DNA of 64,000 bases, from positions 8,535,407-8,599,406 of the forward strand of contig NC_047082.1 in assembly GCF_902459465.1 (NCBI RefSeq), written 5' to 3'. The position numbers were made by a program, and so were the translations under genes. The first letter of the stretch is position 1. Each line of letters starts with the position of its first letter. The notes below the pieces were generated by a model, which ran no database searches, was not told where the DNA came from, and saw nothing but the letters and a program-made list of their open reading frames with translations. Source of the stretch: Asterias rubens (Eukaryota; Echinodermata; Asteroidea; Forcipulatida; Asteriidae). Shown here piece by piece: positions 24,453 through 36,848 of this stretch.

Positions 24453-24832
24453 CAATTTGAGGCCAAAACTTTGTGCTTCAAATATTTTATTACCGCTAGA
24501 CAGTCAGGCGGGCTTGTCGCGGGACCTGTGTGCTCAATCTGTCACCAGTCTGGACCGGGCATTTGGTTTATTGCCTCGCCTTTCGGCCAATTGACCCCCT
24601 TGGACGGTGCCTTGCATTCCTTGATAGCCGGTCTGTGCTGGCTTGATCACTTTTGTCTGAGCAGCCTTTGAGTTGAGTTGACAATTTTTCAGTCATCAAT
24701 TTTCGAATGGTTTAGTTCTATAAAATACAAGCATTTTGTTATGGCTTAGCTCATTGCAGCATAAACAAATAAAAGGCTGCTCAGGCCACTCTGTTGATCA
24801 AACCAAAGTGTTTCTGTGTCGTATGTGGTAAT
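24453..24832. mobile_element. About 380-bp insertion inside MITE A7
   Basis: This segment splits an otherwise normal family A element, so it inserted later. It is GC-richer in its first half. It holds inverted TGAGCAGCCTTT (about 24,658) and AAAGGCTGCTCA (about 24,771). No TIRs, poly-A tail or coding capacity were recognised. Family unknown. Confidence 0.55.
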
Positions 24833-24860
24833 AATTACCAATAGTGTCCACTGCCTTTAA
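24833..24860 (+). mobile_element. TTAA MITE A7, right end
   Basis: AATTACCAATAGTGTCCACT followed by GCCTTTAA is the exact family A terminus, with TTAA at 24857-24860. Confidence 0.85.
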
Positions 24861-27800
24861 TTATCAACATGGGAGGTTATTTCCGTGATGGATGAAAAAA
24901 AACATCATGGAGAAATAAATAGATAAGTAAATAAATAAATAATAGGTATAATGCACGAGTATAAAAAATGAGCAAATAAATAAATAAACAAACGAATAAC
25001 AAGGTAAATCAGTATTCAGTATATACAATCAATAGAAACGGACAGACCGACAAACGTTTATTACATTTTCTGAATAAAAACCATTTTAACATTGCAAAAT
25101 TTGTATTTTTATCAGTACGAGGGCGTTTTTGTTAGTAAATAAAATTGCCGGCTATTGCTTGTAGTACAATAATATTTATTAAGTGGCAAATCTCAAAAAT
25201 AGTAAAAATAGTTGTAAGTACTAATTTCAATGGTCGCTGCTTCAACCTGACGTATATTATTTTAAACATTTTAAACATTTCTTTTGAAAAACAACACATG
25301 AAATTTTTCAAGTCGTTTGTTGAAACGAACATGAAAAGCCATTCAAGAGTTTATTCAATCTTTTCAGTGACCCGACCCTAACAGTCTTCACAACACACGA
25401 CTCCAAAGTACTTTCAAAATCTAAAATAACTAAAATAACAAAACTGTGCTGTCACATAAAAAAACTGTTTACCTATTTGGTTTCTCGATCACTCTTCACC
25501 ATTCTGCAAAAAAAAATGTTGTAATCAGTGTCATGTATGGACGAGGAATGATTCTAAAAAAAACAATTCTTATTATTTTGAAAAGGGAGCGCGGCTTTCC
25601 CCGTAAAAAAAACTGAACCCAAGCATTCAGGTGAAAATGTTGAAGGCCGTGAAACACAATACGTTTAAAAACACACGCCATAGATAAACTCAACCGCCAG
25701 AGGGCTTTCTGAGAGTAGACAAAATCGCCACGGCACGCGGTTATCTCGTGACATACTCATTCAGTATACGAAACACAATACAATTTATACATGGAGAAAT
25801 TAATTTGTAGGAGCTAGGATAAACACAATATTGCACAAGAAAGAGGTGCTCAGGCCACCGACCTCTTTTGCAGGAATTTAAAGAGATGTCAGAAAATAGT
25901 GGAGTGATGTTGTAGTTCATGTAAATGATGTTTTGGTAATTTAGCAGACCCGAAAAATAAATTATATTGGCTCATAATATTTAGATAAATTGTTTGTTAC
26001 TTACATGACACCAATGGTTAACAAACAGGTTTTTTAAGGACAAAAATACATTGATCATTATTGAAAACAAAATTGATCGTTTTAGATTTGAAAGCTCATT
26101 GCTTATAAAGTTTCTTCCAAAGCGAATCGTCCGGGAAAGAAAATTATTAAATAGTTAGCCAATGTTGTTCATTTTGATAACAGCAATATATAAAGGCTAA
26201 CCAATAGTAATAAAAAACATACACAAAATCTATGGGAACATAAGCAACTGTTTTTCGTGTTGTTATAATTAAAAACATGACCAACGAATCTGCTGAAAAT
26301 AGATTGCTCCTGTGGATGTGTTTACTCGAGGACTAGAGGAGGACATTTTTTGTTTCACCCCAAAAAATTAAAGGTGTGTTTTAAATTGAACAGTAGAATA
26401 AATTTTGGATGTAAAACTACATTTTCTATATTGCCTGCCAGTGACCAAAGTTTAAAGACTGTCCCCTTTGCAGACGTGATTTATATCAATACAATTATCT
26501 CACTAGTAGTCGGGCAGTCAGACAAAGATGGCGGCCTCCATTAAAGGTAAAAATGCTAGTCTTCATCATCTATATAATAATTGTATCACTTAATAACGGG
26601 CATTTAACAATAACATTGTTATCTTTTCGTGGGGGCGTGAGAGGGTCCAAAGGATTATTTTTCTCTTTCTATTTTATGACACGTCATTTAAAAAGCAACA
26701 AAAAATTTCGACAAAATAATGAAATATGTTTTCTATAGCCAGGATAGCCTTCGCTCAGACTGCACAAAACCTTGCCGTCACTTCAACCTATATGTAAGGC
26801 AGGGGGGAAATGCTAATGCCAACTTCAAGGAAGAAAAAGAAAAATAACTGTATTTTTTCTCTTTCTTTATGTGAATCTTGATTACTCGTTGCCGATGACA
26901 CCTTGCGAAGCACGTAGCAATGAATGATACCCCCGTACGCCAACGCGATTGACCCACGGCGTTCTTCATCGTTCCCTGGCCATGGTCTCTGCTACTCGGA
27001 GTAACTCCGTGTGTTTATAAACTCTAATCAGAAAAAAAGTACGCCCCCGCTTTGTGCGCGTCAAACATGATGCTCAAAAACACAAAATGCTGTCAGTTTT
27101 CTGTTTTATTCAGAGGTGAATTCTTGCTGAAAGGGGAGCTAGTAACCTACCAGCGTTTAACCCCATTGTGGCGTTCACAACAAGCATTGTGTGAAGTTTT
27201 CATATTAAATTGGATGTTAGTTTTAGTATTTCTGTACAACTTGGCTTTCCACGATTTTCAACGCGGGTAATTCAAACCTTACTACTTACGTTTCGGACTA
27301 AGTGGGCCTTCTTCACAAACTGAGGGATGTGTTATAATACAAGGAGAGTTTGTGAGTCGAGAAGTTACAAAAACAATGTTAACGCAAGGATGATCCTTTG
27401 AATGGGGTGCGCGGTCAAAATTTATAAATGTAATGAAATCTTAACTTGTTATAAAATAAACGCTTATAACCAAATGTTATAAGAAACATGTTCGCCTTTT
27501 CAAATCTTCCGGTGTTTTGAAACCTTCTCTTGAGTATACTTGCACCTTACTGCCATTTAAGTCAATCTTATTTCATTTAAATGCATGATGGAGGTACTCT
27601 TGGTATAATTCATGTTTCTTCTTTTTGCTATGTAATTTACTATTATTCACTGTCTTAATTTGAACTGTTTACAGACGGACCCTTTAGGGATAGCAGTTGT
27701 AAAACTGCCCTGTCTAAATAAATAAACAAATAAATAAATAACCAAAGCTAATGATTGACTGGCGGTACTCTGTGCTGTATGGCATCCTGGCTACCCCCCC

Positions 27801-28250
27801 CCCACCCCTCCCCTTCAAGTGACTTTTATTGGCATTTTGTTCAAGTTCTAGTTATTAGATCAGAGCGGGTTTGGATTGTTCATCGTGTGTAGTGTTTTTG
27901 TGCGTTCATCGAGAGCCAATCTTGACGTTATTTTCCCGCCTAAAACAATCACGAGCACTCTTCTCTCGCAGACTTCCTCCCTCGGTGGAAGACTGACTTT
28001 AATCATTGACCGATCAACACGAGAAACGTCAATGTGTTTTAGAAAATGGTCACATTGCACCGGTTGGTGGCGCTAGCACCGAGTTCGGATGAAAATTGTT
28101 TACACAATCTGGTTGTTATTGTGATGGCGTTTAGAATTGTACTTGAACATAATTATCTTAAACGAAGCGAAGTTTCATAGTCATACATGTAGGCCTCTAC
28201 GTAGATAACAGACAACAATAAAATAAAAATTAACAAAAGTCTTCAGTAAA
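24861..28250. other. No gene seen
   Basis: Contains (AAAT)n-type runs at 24,895-24,990 and 27,718-27,740, and one retroelement tail motif at 27.3 kb. No coding sequence recognised. Confidence 0.5.
27280..27325 (-). mobile_element. Penelope-like tail motif
   Basis: On the minus strand GTGAAGAAGGCCCACTTAGT runs into CCGAAACGTAAG. This (C/G)TGAAGA-stem-GAAACG layout is common in non-coding tails of Penelope-like and related retroelements. No reverse transcriptase is nearby. Confidence 0.4.
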
Positions 28251-28251
28251 G

Positions 28252-28536
28252 ATGTTCTTTACCAAATCCAATATTATAAGGATGAAAAATGGAAAACAAA
28301 CTCATACATTTTTCAGTGACGTTTTTCTCCATTACACTACTAGCTTCATAAAAAAATTAACATATTTACTTATAAATAAGTTTCAATTAAACATTATTTC
28401 TGAATCTATTCAAGAAGCACAAAGTCTGTTATCTCTAACCGAGAAATACTATTGGATTAAAATCGGTTTTGTATCTATCCACACATTGAAACAACCCAAT
28501 CCTAAGGGGAAATATAAACAAGAGATCAAGTATTGA
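28252..28536 (+). other. AT-rich 94-codon ORF, unclassified
   Basis: An open frame encodes an Ile/Lys/Asn-rich product ending with ALTEKYYWIK-like and NPKGKY segments. That faintly recalls the tail of GIY-YIG-type retroelement proteins, but the match is too weak to call. No splice sites or partner exons were identified. Confidence 0.12.
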
Positions 28537-28993
28537 AAACTATATCAAAACGCTGTTATTCCAATCCATCGAAGAGACCACTCTATCAATATTTGAAAAT
28601 CTAAATTCCTTCCAGCAAGATACAACTATGGACTCATTCTAACAACTCATGACAAATCCATTCCCAGAAATCCTCTAAACTGTCACAAACTGTCTTCAGT
28701 GCACATTTTGAGATAATCAAACATTCATTAGGCATACAAAAAAGGAAAGGAAAAAAAAACAGTTTAGCGTCCTCCCTTTTAGAAACAAAAGGAGTGTTTG
28801 TTTTTGTTTAATGGCCGCCCGATACAGTTTTTAATACAAATGGCTGGGCTATTTTCAAAATGATTTTTTTTGCTGAGAGAGTAAAACAAAATCCTTGTTT
28901 GTGTATTTGTTTTTGTTGGGTTTTTCTTTTTGTTTGTTTTTTAATCATAAGAAAGCGGGGGAAAACCGAGCTTTAAAAAGGTAGCGGGCGAGG

Positions 28994-29418
28994 ATGCTAA
29001 ACATATTTTTATTTCTAGTTGTTCTAAAGTACGGTTGGATATATTTTTCCCCAGCATGCGGAACTGTATGCCATGGTTCCTCCATGATGGCCGAGACATC
29101 TTGCTCGAGCATACTCCCCACCATCAGCCAGCGGCACAAAGTTTTCATACTAATCTTGAGGAGGAAATCGAATTTGTAAGCCAAGTTAAGCGTATAAATC
29201 GATTCCATAATAGCCACCTGCAAGAGGCTGGAGATTTGAAAGGCACTCCGTGGTTCAGCATTGTTTTCGCTTCTATTGTGGTAAACATTCGTGGGGAGAA
29301 AGTCTGCATTCTCCCCGGTAGAAAGTCTGCCTTCTCCCCGGTAAGACACATTGGCATGTTATACAACCGCGCAGTTGAAAAGATGAAATTGCCAAAAAGC
29401 GTCATCGGATTTTTTTGA
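28994..29418. other. Region open on both strands, unclassified
   Basis: Overlapping open frames of 127 codons (+, 29035-29418) and 134 codons (-, 28945-29349) cover this stretch, which is less AT-rich than its flanks. Neither product is recognised. It contains a direct repeat of about 20 bp around 29297-29342 (AAAGTCTGC.TTCTCCCCGG twice). It may be a remnant of a mobile element or an unannotated exon. Confidence 0.15.
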
Positions 29419-30280
29419 ATGCATTTCTGAATAGAGTTTAGTAATAAGTGAAGGTTTACGGTTGCCAATCAATTTTGAAATTAATGCTATAAAAAAAACT
29501 TTGGTCAAAGGCCCACAGCAGCGTTTGATAGTATAAAGGAATTTTTTCTTTTAGAAACATTTCATTTCGAATTAATGCGGTTATGTAAAAAGATATCAAT
29601 TTTTATGCCCCAAATTTCGAAAGGGCGTATTCAGTTTGATGTTGTCGAACATAAAATCAGTATGATGTACCCTTGGGCACGTTATGGACTGTGCAATGGT
29701 ATACGATTCCGTGGCATTCGAACGTGATCGTACCCAGTAATTCTCAATTAGCATCATTGGTTTCCACCCTGGCATATCTAACTATTATACAAAAATATTG
29801 TTATGGTTATGGTTTTTTTCAACACGTACGCTGAAAACTAAATAAGGGGGTAAACCACCTTTGAATCTCAATTTCAAGCATCATTTTGCCAAAGTACAAA
29901 GTTTAGGGAAAATCGTTTTAAGTTAGTAAATATACTCTTAGAGTGCAGATTATAATGTACTCGCATCAAGCTCGTACAAATCCGCGAATCTACACTTTCT
30001 CGTCCACTCTCCTTTCTTAACCTTTGGTATTCCACAACTCGTACGTGGTCTACAGTCGTTGCTCCTGGAGCAGTGCTATTTTGTGTGGCACAAACTAGAG
30101 ACATAAACTTAACCTAGTGTGCTTCTACAAATATTGATGCCACTCGCAAAATGTGTTTACAGAAGCAGTAAGGTTCAGCATTAAAGGGGTTGGTATTGTG
30201 TTCTAAAGACGAGAGATGTGCGTCGCGTCGTGTCGTCTTTAGAACACCATAGGCTGGCTACTTGTTTTGTACGCCACGAA

Positions 30281-30525
30281 ACACAATGTCCACAGATTTA
30301 CAGTATACGATTTGAAGATAATGATGGTAGAAAGCTTCCTTAAAAATATTACTTGCTGAGGTGCTGTGCGTCTCAGAAGACAACAATTATTCTAGCTTTG
30401 TACGACGTGTTACCAGTATTGGTGTTTACGCGACTCTCCTGAAAAAAATCGCTCTGTGGTGTTTCACTTGTTTTTCTCAAGAACTGGACAAATATTTGAA
30501 GCTGAAACTTCTACAGAAAAAAATT
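30281..30525. mobile_element. Foldback MITE family B, copy B6
   Basis: AATGTCCACAGATTTACAGT, TGATGGTAGAAAGCTTCCTT and TTGCTGAGGTGCTGTGCG form one arm. GCGACTCTCCTGAAAA and GAAGCTGAAACTTCTACAG are the inverse of sequences near 20.6 kb. Confidence 0.65.
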
Positions 30526-31977
30526 AATTGACAATGAGTAGGAATTAGGGTTAGGGAACAAAATTGATATGCAAAAGGTATAACAGCCCTTTAATGCATA
30601 GTGCCATATACCTAGGGACCCCTTAAACAGACTAATATTTGATTTAAAATGTTGGATTCTCTCAAATTCGCAGAATCTTTCTGCGTCAACACCAAAGCAG
30701 CTTAATCTAAAAATCCAATAGTGATCATGAGAATAAACATAATCCCAAGAGCTGACCAGGCAAGAGGGAATAGGGTTGCAGGGACCTTCAGAGCGTTCGG
30801 CCCCAGCAGTGGCTGCCGGCATTTCACGGAGGGTCGCCCTCCTCCCGGTGATTTAATCATAGCAGAGACCAAGGCAGGTGGGGACCACCAGCAATTGAAT
30901 TAGCGTCTTGGTGCACTGGGCACGCTTCGCGAAGCTGATGTGAATTCTGTATTGATTTTTGGCCGGCTGAACTTTGACGCGTGAAGCCTTCTTGGCTTCC
31001 CATTTTCCCTTCTTTGTTTTTAAATTCCTACTACCCGATTGTGGCGAGCGTTGTTTTGTTTACATGTTTCGGTCATAAGGGAGTGGGACTTAAGTGCTAG
31101 ATCTAGGTTGGATAATTTGGGTTAATTAACCCCTTGAATGGTGCCAAGGAAAGTACAGATTAACGTCTAGAATTAAAATTGATTGTAACCAAACATTGAG
31201 AGCCAATTCAAATCACGATTACAAAAAGATATTTTTTAATACTCTATGTAACCTGTCTGCACTATTTAAAACAGTCCGTGAATTTACATGTATCATTTGT
31301 TTACGTTTCTAAATGTATTTTTACTTTTTACATTCTATTATGATTTAACATATAACAACTTAAAGTAAGTTAGATATAAAATAAATAAAAAAAGGTCAAA
31401 TGAACATTATCACAAGTCTTTGGATTAGGCCTACAATTATTATTTGTAGACAAAAAAAAGTTAAAAGGGAAATCCTTTTTTTATTTATATTGATAAAAAG
31501 CTGCCTGTTATCAAATTCCAGTGGCGAGGCTCAAACCCATTAATTGTATCTTCACGAAATAACCCTTATAACAAATCCGATCATGTACAGTTATTGTACA
31601 GTGCGGGCTCGTCCATTAACTAAGGCTAAAGTCATCAAAACCATCACATAGGTGTGCGCGCTTTGATTGCCAATTGAAACCCACAGACTAGGTTGCCAGT
31701 CTAGCCCTGCACAAAATAAGTTTCGAATGGCATCTTAAAGCCCGCCCTCACGTGAAAAATTACATCACCACGGATGAATTCTGACATTCGGACGCATTAG
31801 TATTAACTTCAATTAAACTTTAACTCGATCCACTAATAAGAAGATAACATCCTACCCTTCAGACTTCAAAACCTCTGTCCCATCACCGTTGAGGGCTCCA
31901 GGGAGTCTGCGCGGTTGTTTTCTTATAATAATTAGTCCCCATCCGAGACATTGATTGTCGACCCAGGCAAGCCTTCA

Positions 31978-32499
31978 TTAAAGATACTGGACATCTTCGG
32001 TAAAACAATAACCAGTATTCTCACTTGGTGTATCACGACATTATGCATATACAAAACTGTGAAAAGTTTGACTCAATAGGAGACTTTCCAACGCTAGGCG
32101 GCAGCAGACATACCGGGTAAATTTCCATTGTTTACGTAGTTCTGAACATGCGCATAATTCTGAGAACAATGGATTGACCCGGTAAGTCTGCTGCCCTCTA
32201 TCGTCCCAGAAAGTCTCCCATTGGTCATCGAAATTGCAAAAGAATAATGAAAAGAAAAAAAACACTCATGTTGCTGAAAATTTGTGTGATTTCAGATGCA
32301 TGATAAAGGGTTTAAGACCTGATTAAGTCTTTTAATACTTGAGTGAGAAATTACCTATTCCTCAAAAACTACGTTTTTCAGAGGGAGTCGTTTCTCACAA
32401 TGTTGTATACTATCAACAGCTCTCCGTTGCTCGTTACCGACTGAGTGTCTACGCTAACGATAATTTTGAGTAATTACCAATAGTGTCCACTGCCTTTAA
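31978..32499 (-). mobile_element. TTAA MITE family A, copy A8, reversed and interrupted
   Basis: TTAA at 31978-31981 and 32496-32499 bound the element. The 3' end TAATTACCAATAGTGTCCAC plus TGCCT is typical; the left end (TACTGGACATCTTCGGTAAA) looks like family C, so the copy may be chimeric. A 140-bp palindromic element sits inside at 32079-32218. Confidence 0.8.
32079..32218. mobile_element. 140-bp palindromic MITE nested in A8
   Basis: The ends are GGAGACTTTCC and GAAAGTCTCC. The inner arms GGCAGCAGACATACCGGGT and ACCCGGTAAGTCTGCTGCC are inverted, as are CCATTG and CAATGG. It splits the conserved GACTCAATTGGTCATCG of family A between CAAT and TTGG. Confidence 0.8.
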
Positions 32500-34241
32500 A
32501 TTAATGGTCTGGTACCCCTTCACAAAAATTCATGAAAAATAGAACGACCAGTTTGTCATTCCAGATTACTACTTTCATCACTGTAGGAAAATGACTACTC
32601 TCTAATTTTAGTCCTTTTTATGTATGGGTTTATTTGGAATCCATGAAGCGCCTCAAGTTTCAGACAAAGTGGCGATTATTGGAAGATGAAATGTTTCTCC
32701 GAATATTGACGGCCTTTGGGTATTTTTTGTTTGGAGTCGCCTGTCCGCTGTTTTTCACTTGCTATTTTTCTCTGTATTTTGACATTGAGTTACTGTTCAT
32801 AGAGATGCGTTAAAACTCAGACCGTGCTTATTAGTTTAGACATTATCTAGACATAATGTTTCCTTAATATATTCATTTAGTTTCATTTGTGTTTTTATCG
32901 ACTCTTTTAAAATTCCTATAAGTATTTAATTGGTGCGAATTGTATTGCTTGACTCTGCTTAATGTACGATTTTTATGAGTGTTTTCTATTTGTATGTAGT
33001 TGCTGATTTTGGATTTTTTGTGTGAGGGGCAAAAAATAAAAGACTTACAGAGTGTATTTTCTCAACCCTTGACTTTCTCCCTTGCATATTCCTTGAGATG
33101 CACGTCTAAGTGATATACCGCCCTCTATGTCAGTTCTTGCGTCACGTCCCACAGGAACAACATTAAGGTCATGATCTCGATACCAACTTAGGAACTCCGG
33201 ACATCTGGGTCAGTTTAAATGCCGAACAAAGCGCTATAGAAAGAGCCCTCTCCCTCACCTCTCCACACGCCTTTTTAACAACTCAATTGCAATAGAATGC
33301 AGCTTTTTATGCGACCTTTGACTGTGCCGGCATAATGTTTTATCCAGGTTTTTTTTCCGCAAGTTTTAGAACAATTTGTTTTATACATTGTAAATAATTA
33401 TTTGTCTCTCCTTAATCAATTATTTCTTAAATATTTCTTAAATAGTGTGATTTTTTCTTATTTTTAATCTCTGTATATTTTCATGTAATTCGACCTCCGG
33501 TCGCCATGGGAATTTGTTTTTAAAATAATAAACCAATAATGAAAGAATGAATGAATGAATATCTCGAGGCAAAAACAGTTGGAAAGTGGACTTTGTGTAT
33601 AATTATATCCAAGATAACAACAAGTTTGCTTTGGGAAAACGTGACACTCAACAAAGTGATAGCATTTGTTATATTTTACTGTACATTATATAATGAATAG
33701 GGTAGATAGCCTTAGCTTTCGATCCAATCCGGACCTTCTTCAGAGGCATAAAACAAGTACAAACAAATACATATCCATTTATAGAAAAAGAGAGGGGGAA
33801 AGGGATTAAGGAAAGGATCCAGAAAGAAGCGGGAAAATAACAGCCAAAAGTTCCTATTTCAGAAACAATATTGGTGGCTATGAACCAATAGGAGTGAAGT
33901 GGCGAGGACAAAGGATGTTTAGAATGAAAGGAAGGGTTACTGGACCATAAAAGTGGTAAAAGTATTGTTCGACAACAATGCAGGGAGACATGAAAGGGTA
34001 GGATTAGAGAGCAAGTTGCATCATGATGCAACTAACAATGGTCAATTAATAAGAATAGCAAGATCAAAGGTATGATGATTTTAAAAAAAAGGTATGAGGG
34101 ACCTGTGGAAAATTATACCTGTACATTATATTGTATTATAAGAAACTGACACATTCAAAATCATCGCTTTTACTCCTGTTTATAAATACACGAGTAATAA
34201 TGATGATAATCGCATAGAAAACTGGTAATGGAATCGGGATA
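32500..34241. other. No gene supported
   Basis: AT-rich, with one tail motif at 33.7 kb and the linked 120-codon frame described there. Polypyrimidine/polypurine bias at 33,780-33,960. Confidence 0.5.
33705..33750 (-). mobile_element. Penelope-like tail motif
   Basis: On the minus strand CTGAAGAAGGTCCGGATTGG continues with ATCGAAAGCTAAGGC. GGTCC and GGATC can pair as a short stem between CTGAAGA and GAAA, a hammerhead-like arrangement with one extra base. A 120-codon open frame on the same strand (33669-34031) reads through it and may be retroelement-derived. Confidence 0.4.
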
Positions 34242-34367
34242 ACTTTCCGTATGGCGCCACCACTTTTTCACTCATTTAACAAAAAAATGGGGGATATCTC
34301 ATTGAGGTAAATTGGATACTATGTTATTTCATTTCGAATGAAAAAGTGGTGGCGCCATACGGAAACT
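34242..34367. mobile_element. 126-bp MITE with 30-bp inverted ends
   Basis: TTTCCGTATGGCGCCACCAC followed by TTTTTCACTC at the left is inverted at the right (GAATGAAAAAGTGGTGGCGC, then CATACGGAAA) with a single mismatch in about 30 bp. The internal 60 bp are AT-rich. The low divergence of the arms suggests a young copy or hairpin conversion. Confidence 0.8.
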
Positions 34368-35339
34368 TTTCCTGGAATTGTATAAAATAATGCAATAATT
34401 TTGAGTTCAACCGAGTGAATTGCGTGTAAAAGAAAAAGTCCTACCTCATAAAAATGTCGATTCAGCCGCCTTCATCACAAGTCGTTAGAGCGCCCTCTGT
34501 TGTCACTCCCTGGCAAATAATTTCTCACGTCACCGAGTAAAATCACCAAGTAAAATTCCCAAACCGAAGCTTTTGTCGAAGCCACTTTACTTTCCAATAT
34601 CCTCGACATTTGAGTCGGACAGTTTCTTAATTTTGTTTTCTTTTAAGAAATGATAACTTCTGCATCACAGTCTTACAACTCCCTAGCCCTGGTAGGCCGT
34701 CAGTCAGTGCCACTGCATGCAAAGGAGGAGTCCAACCTGGGCTAAACAATTTCCATGCGTTCTGTATGCACTAAATAAAAGTTAGTCCCAAAAATACAGT
34801 ACAACGTGCTAAAAACGTTGAGGCAAAATTAATGTTCAATGATACGAGGGATGTCAGTGAGTGCAGTGAAGTGTGTTCTGTCACCATCATTTCACGAACT
34901 GTACGCTCTGATACAACACCAAGCAGATGTACCCCGGTACGGCCAATAGCCAGACTTTAACGGCTTGTCTGTACAGTGACAAAATAACTTCCGATCAGTG
35001 TCCAATTTCATAGAGCTGCTAATCACAGAAAGGAGCTTTAGCACAACAAAACTATGCTTACCAGAACACCAGCCAAAATACCATGTCATTGTGTACAATT
35101 TGCAACTGGTATCATGCTTATTTCTGCCTTGCAGACAATATTGTTGAGCAATGTTTTCCACTCAAGCGACTCAATGAAATTTGACCCACATACCAAGCAA
35201 ACAACGACTACAATAGACCCAAAGGGAACCCGGTTCGAATCCTGCCATTAATGAGTTGGCATTCCGTATGAGGAATGTTGAGTATGGGTACGGTGACGTC
35301 ACACCCATTGTGTATCCGGAAGAGCACCCCAAGAAATAA

Positions 35340-35745
35340 CATTCACCGAAGAAAAGGAGATACTTAGTTTGTATTTTCATGTCCTGGTGGAAGCATTGCT
35401 TATTAGTTAATTTGTGATTCGTTGATTACAAATTAATCAATTGTGTGTTTGAAGACCACACAAAAATTACACAAAGAACCAAAATTCACTAAAGAACAAG
35501 AAGATATTTAGTTTGTATTTTCATGTCCTGGTGTGCAAGTATTGCTTAATTTAGTTACTTTGAGATTCGTTGATTAACAATTACTCCCTATACTGTGTTT
35601 GGAGATCACACAAAGATCACAGTCACAAAGAGCCAAAATTCACGATCAGGACAAGAAGATATTTAGTTTGTATTCTCATGTCCTGGTCGAGTGTTGCTTA
35701 AGTTAATTTGTGATTCGTTGATTACCAATTGACGCCATTCTGTGT
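35340..35745 (+). repeat. Three-copy tandem repeat, about 150-bp period
   Basis: Each unit has AAGAAGATATTTAGTTTGTA, TTTTCATGTCCTGGT, ATTGCTTA and TTGTGATTCGTTGATTAC; starts are near 35,350, 35,498 and 35,652. Confidence 0.85.
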
Positions 35746-36035
35746 TTGGAGCCCAGTTCTATTACTCCATCATTAACCACTCACCACTCCGTCGTGATTC
35801 AGTGCCTTACGTCAGATCATGTCACTTGGAGTGAAGTCATCGAAGCGTTTAGGAAGAAAGTCGGCAATTTTTAATAATACCCATAATATAACCCCATGTT
35901 GTGACCCCTGCGTGGTATATGACTCCGATAATAGATTTCTTTTTCCGAAACAGCGTGATTGAGGACAAATAAAGTGAGACCAAAATAACAGAAAAACAGG
36001 GTTTGATGCTGACAGGAAATTGACAAACCTGACAT

Positions 36036-36387
36036 TTAAAGGCACTGGACACTATTGGTAACTACTCAAATAATTGCCGGCATAAATACTTTGCTGGTAA
36101 TGAGCAATGGGGAGCTGTAAATAGTACAACACGATGTGAGAAATGGCTCCCCCTCTGAAGTAACGTAGCTTTTTTGAGAAATCATGAAATACTTCAGCTG
36201 AAGCCTTTTATTATGCATCTGAAAGCAATGTAATGCAACAAATGTGTGTTTTCTTTCAATATTCTCTTTCAACTTCGATGACCAATTGAGCCCAAATTTC
36301 CACAGGTTTAATATTTTATGCATATGTTGGGATACATCAATTTAGAATACTGGTCTTTGACAATAGGACTGGTGTCCATGCCTTTAA
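36036..36387 (+). mobile_element. TTAA MITE family A, copy A9
   Basis: TTAA at 36036-36039 and 36384-36387 bound the element. The ends are AGGCACTGGACACTATTGG and TGGTGTCCATGCCT. The centre is shortened. Confidence 0.85.
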
Positions 36388-36507
36388 GACACTGCTCTAA
36401 TGATTATGAGAAAACACCAGTGGAAGTCTATTATACACTGATTACCCCCAGTGGTTGCCTTTGACGTTGGTGCTGTACGCGATTTGCCGTCCAGTCATCG
36501 CTTGACT

Positions 36508-36848
36508 GACTTCCAATATTCCTTGTAATAAATTCAAATTATGTTCGCTAATTACTGATGACATACTGTCTAATGATTGGTCGAGCAATGGACACCGAGT
36601 TGTCAGGTAACCAATGGGGGGTCAAGAAGCTGTCGCCTCTCTACGGTGGCTTGGAAGAAACATTATACACACGACCAAGTTCCAATATTCCTTGTAATAA
36701 ATTCAAATTACTTCGCTAATGAGTGATGGCACGCTGTCTAATGATTTGTCTATTGTGACGAGCAATGGACACCACGATGCTGGGACAATCAGTGAGGGAG
36801 GGGGGGGGGGGGGGTCATGATGCTGTCGCCTCACTACGGTGGCTATAT
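36508..36848 (+). repeat. Two-copy tandem repeat, about 170-bp period
   Basis: TTCCAATATTCCTTGTAATA, CTGTCTAATGATT, CGAGCAATGGACACC and GCTGTCGCCTC.CTACGGTGG occur in both units, which differ by small indels and a G-run at about 36,800. Confidence 0.85.
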
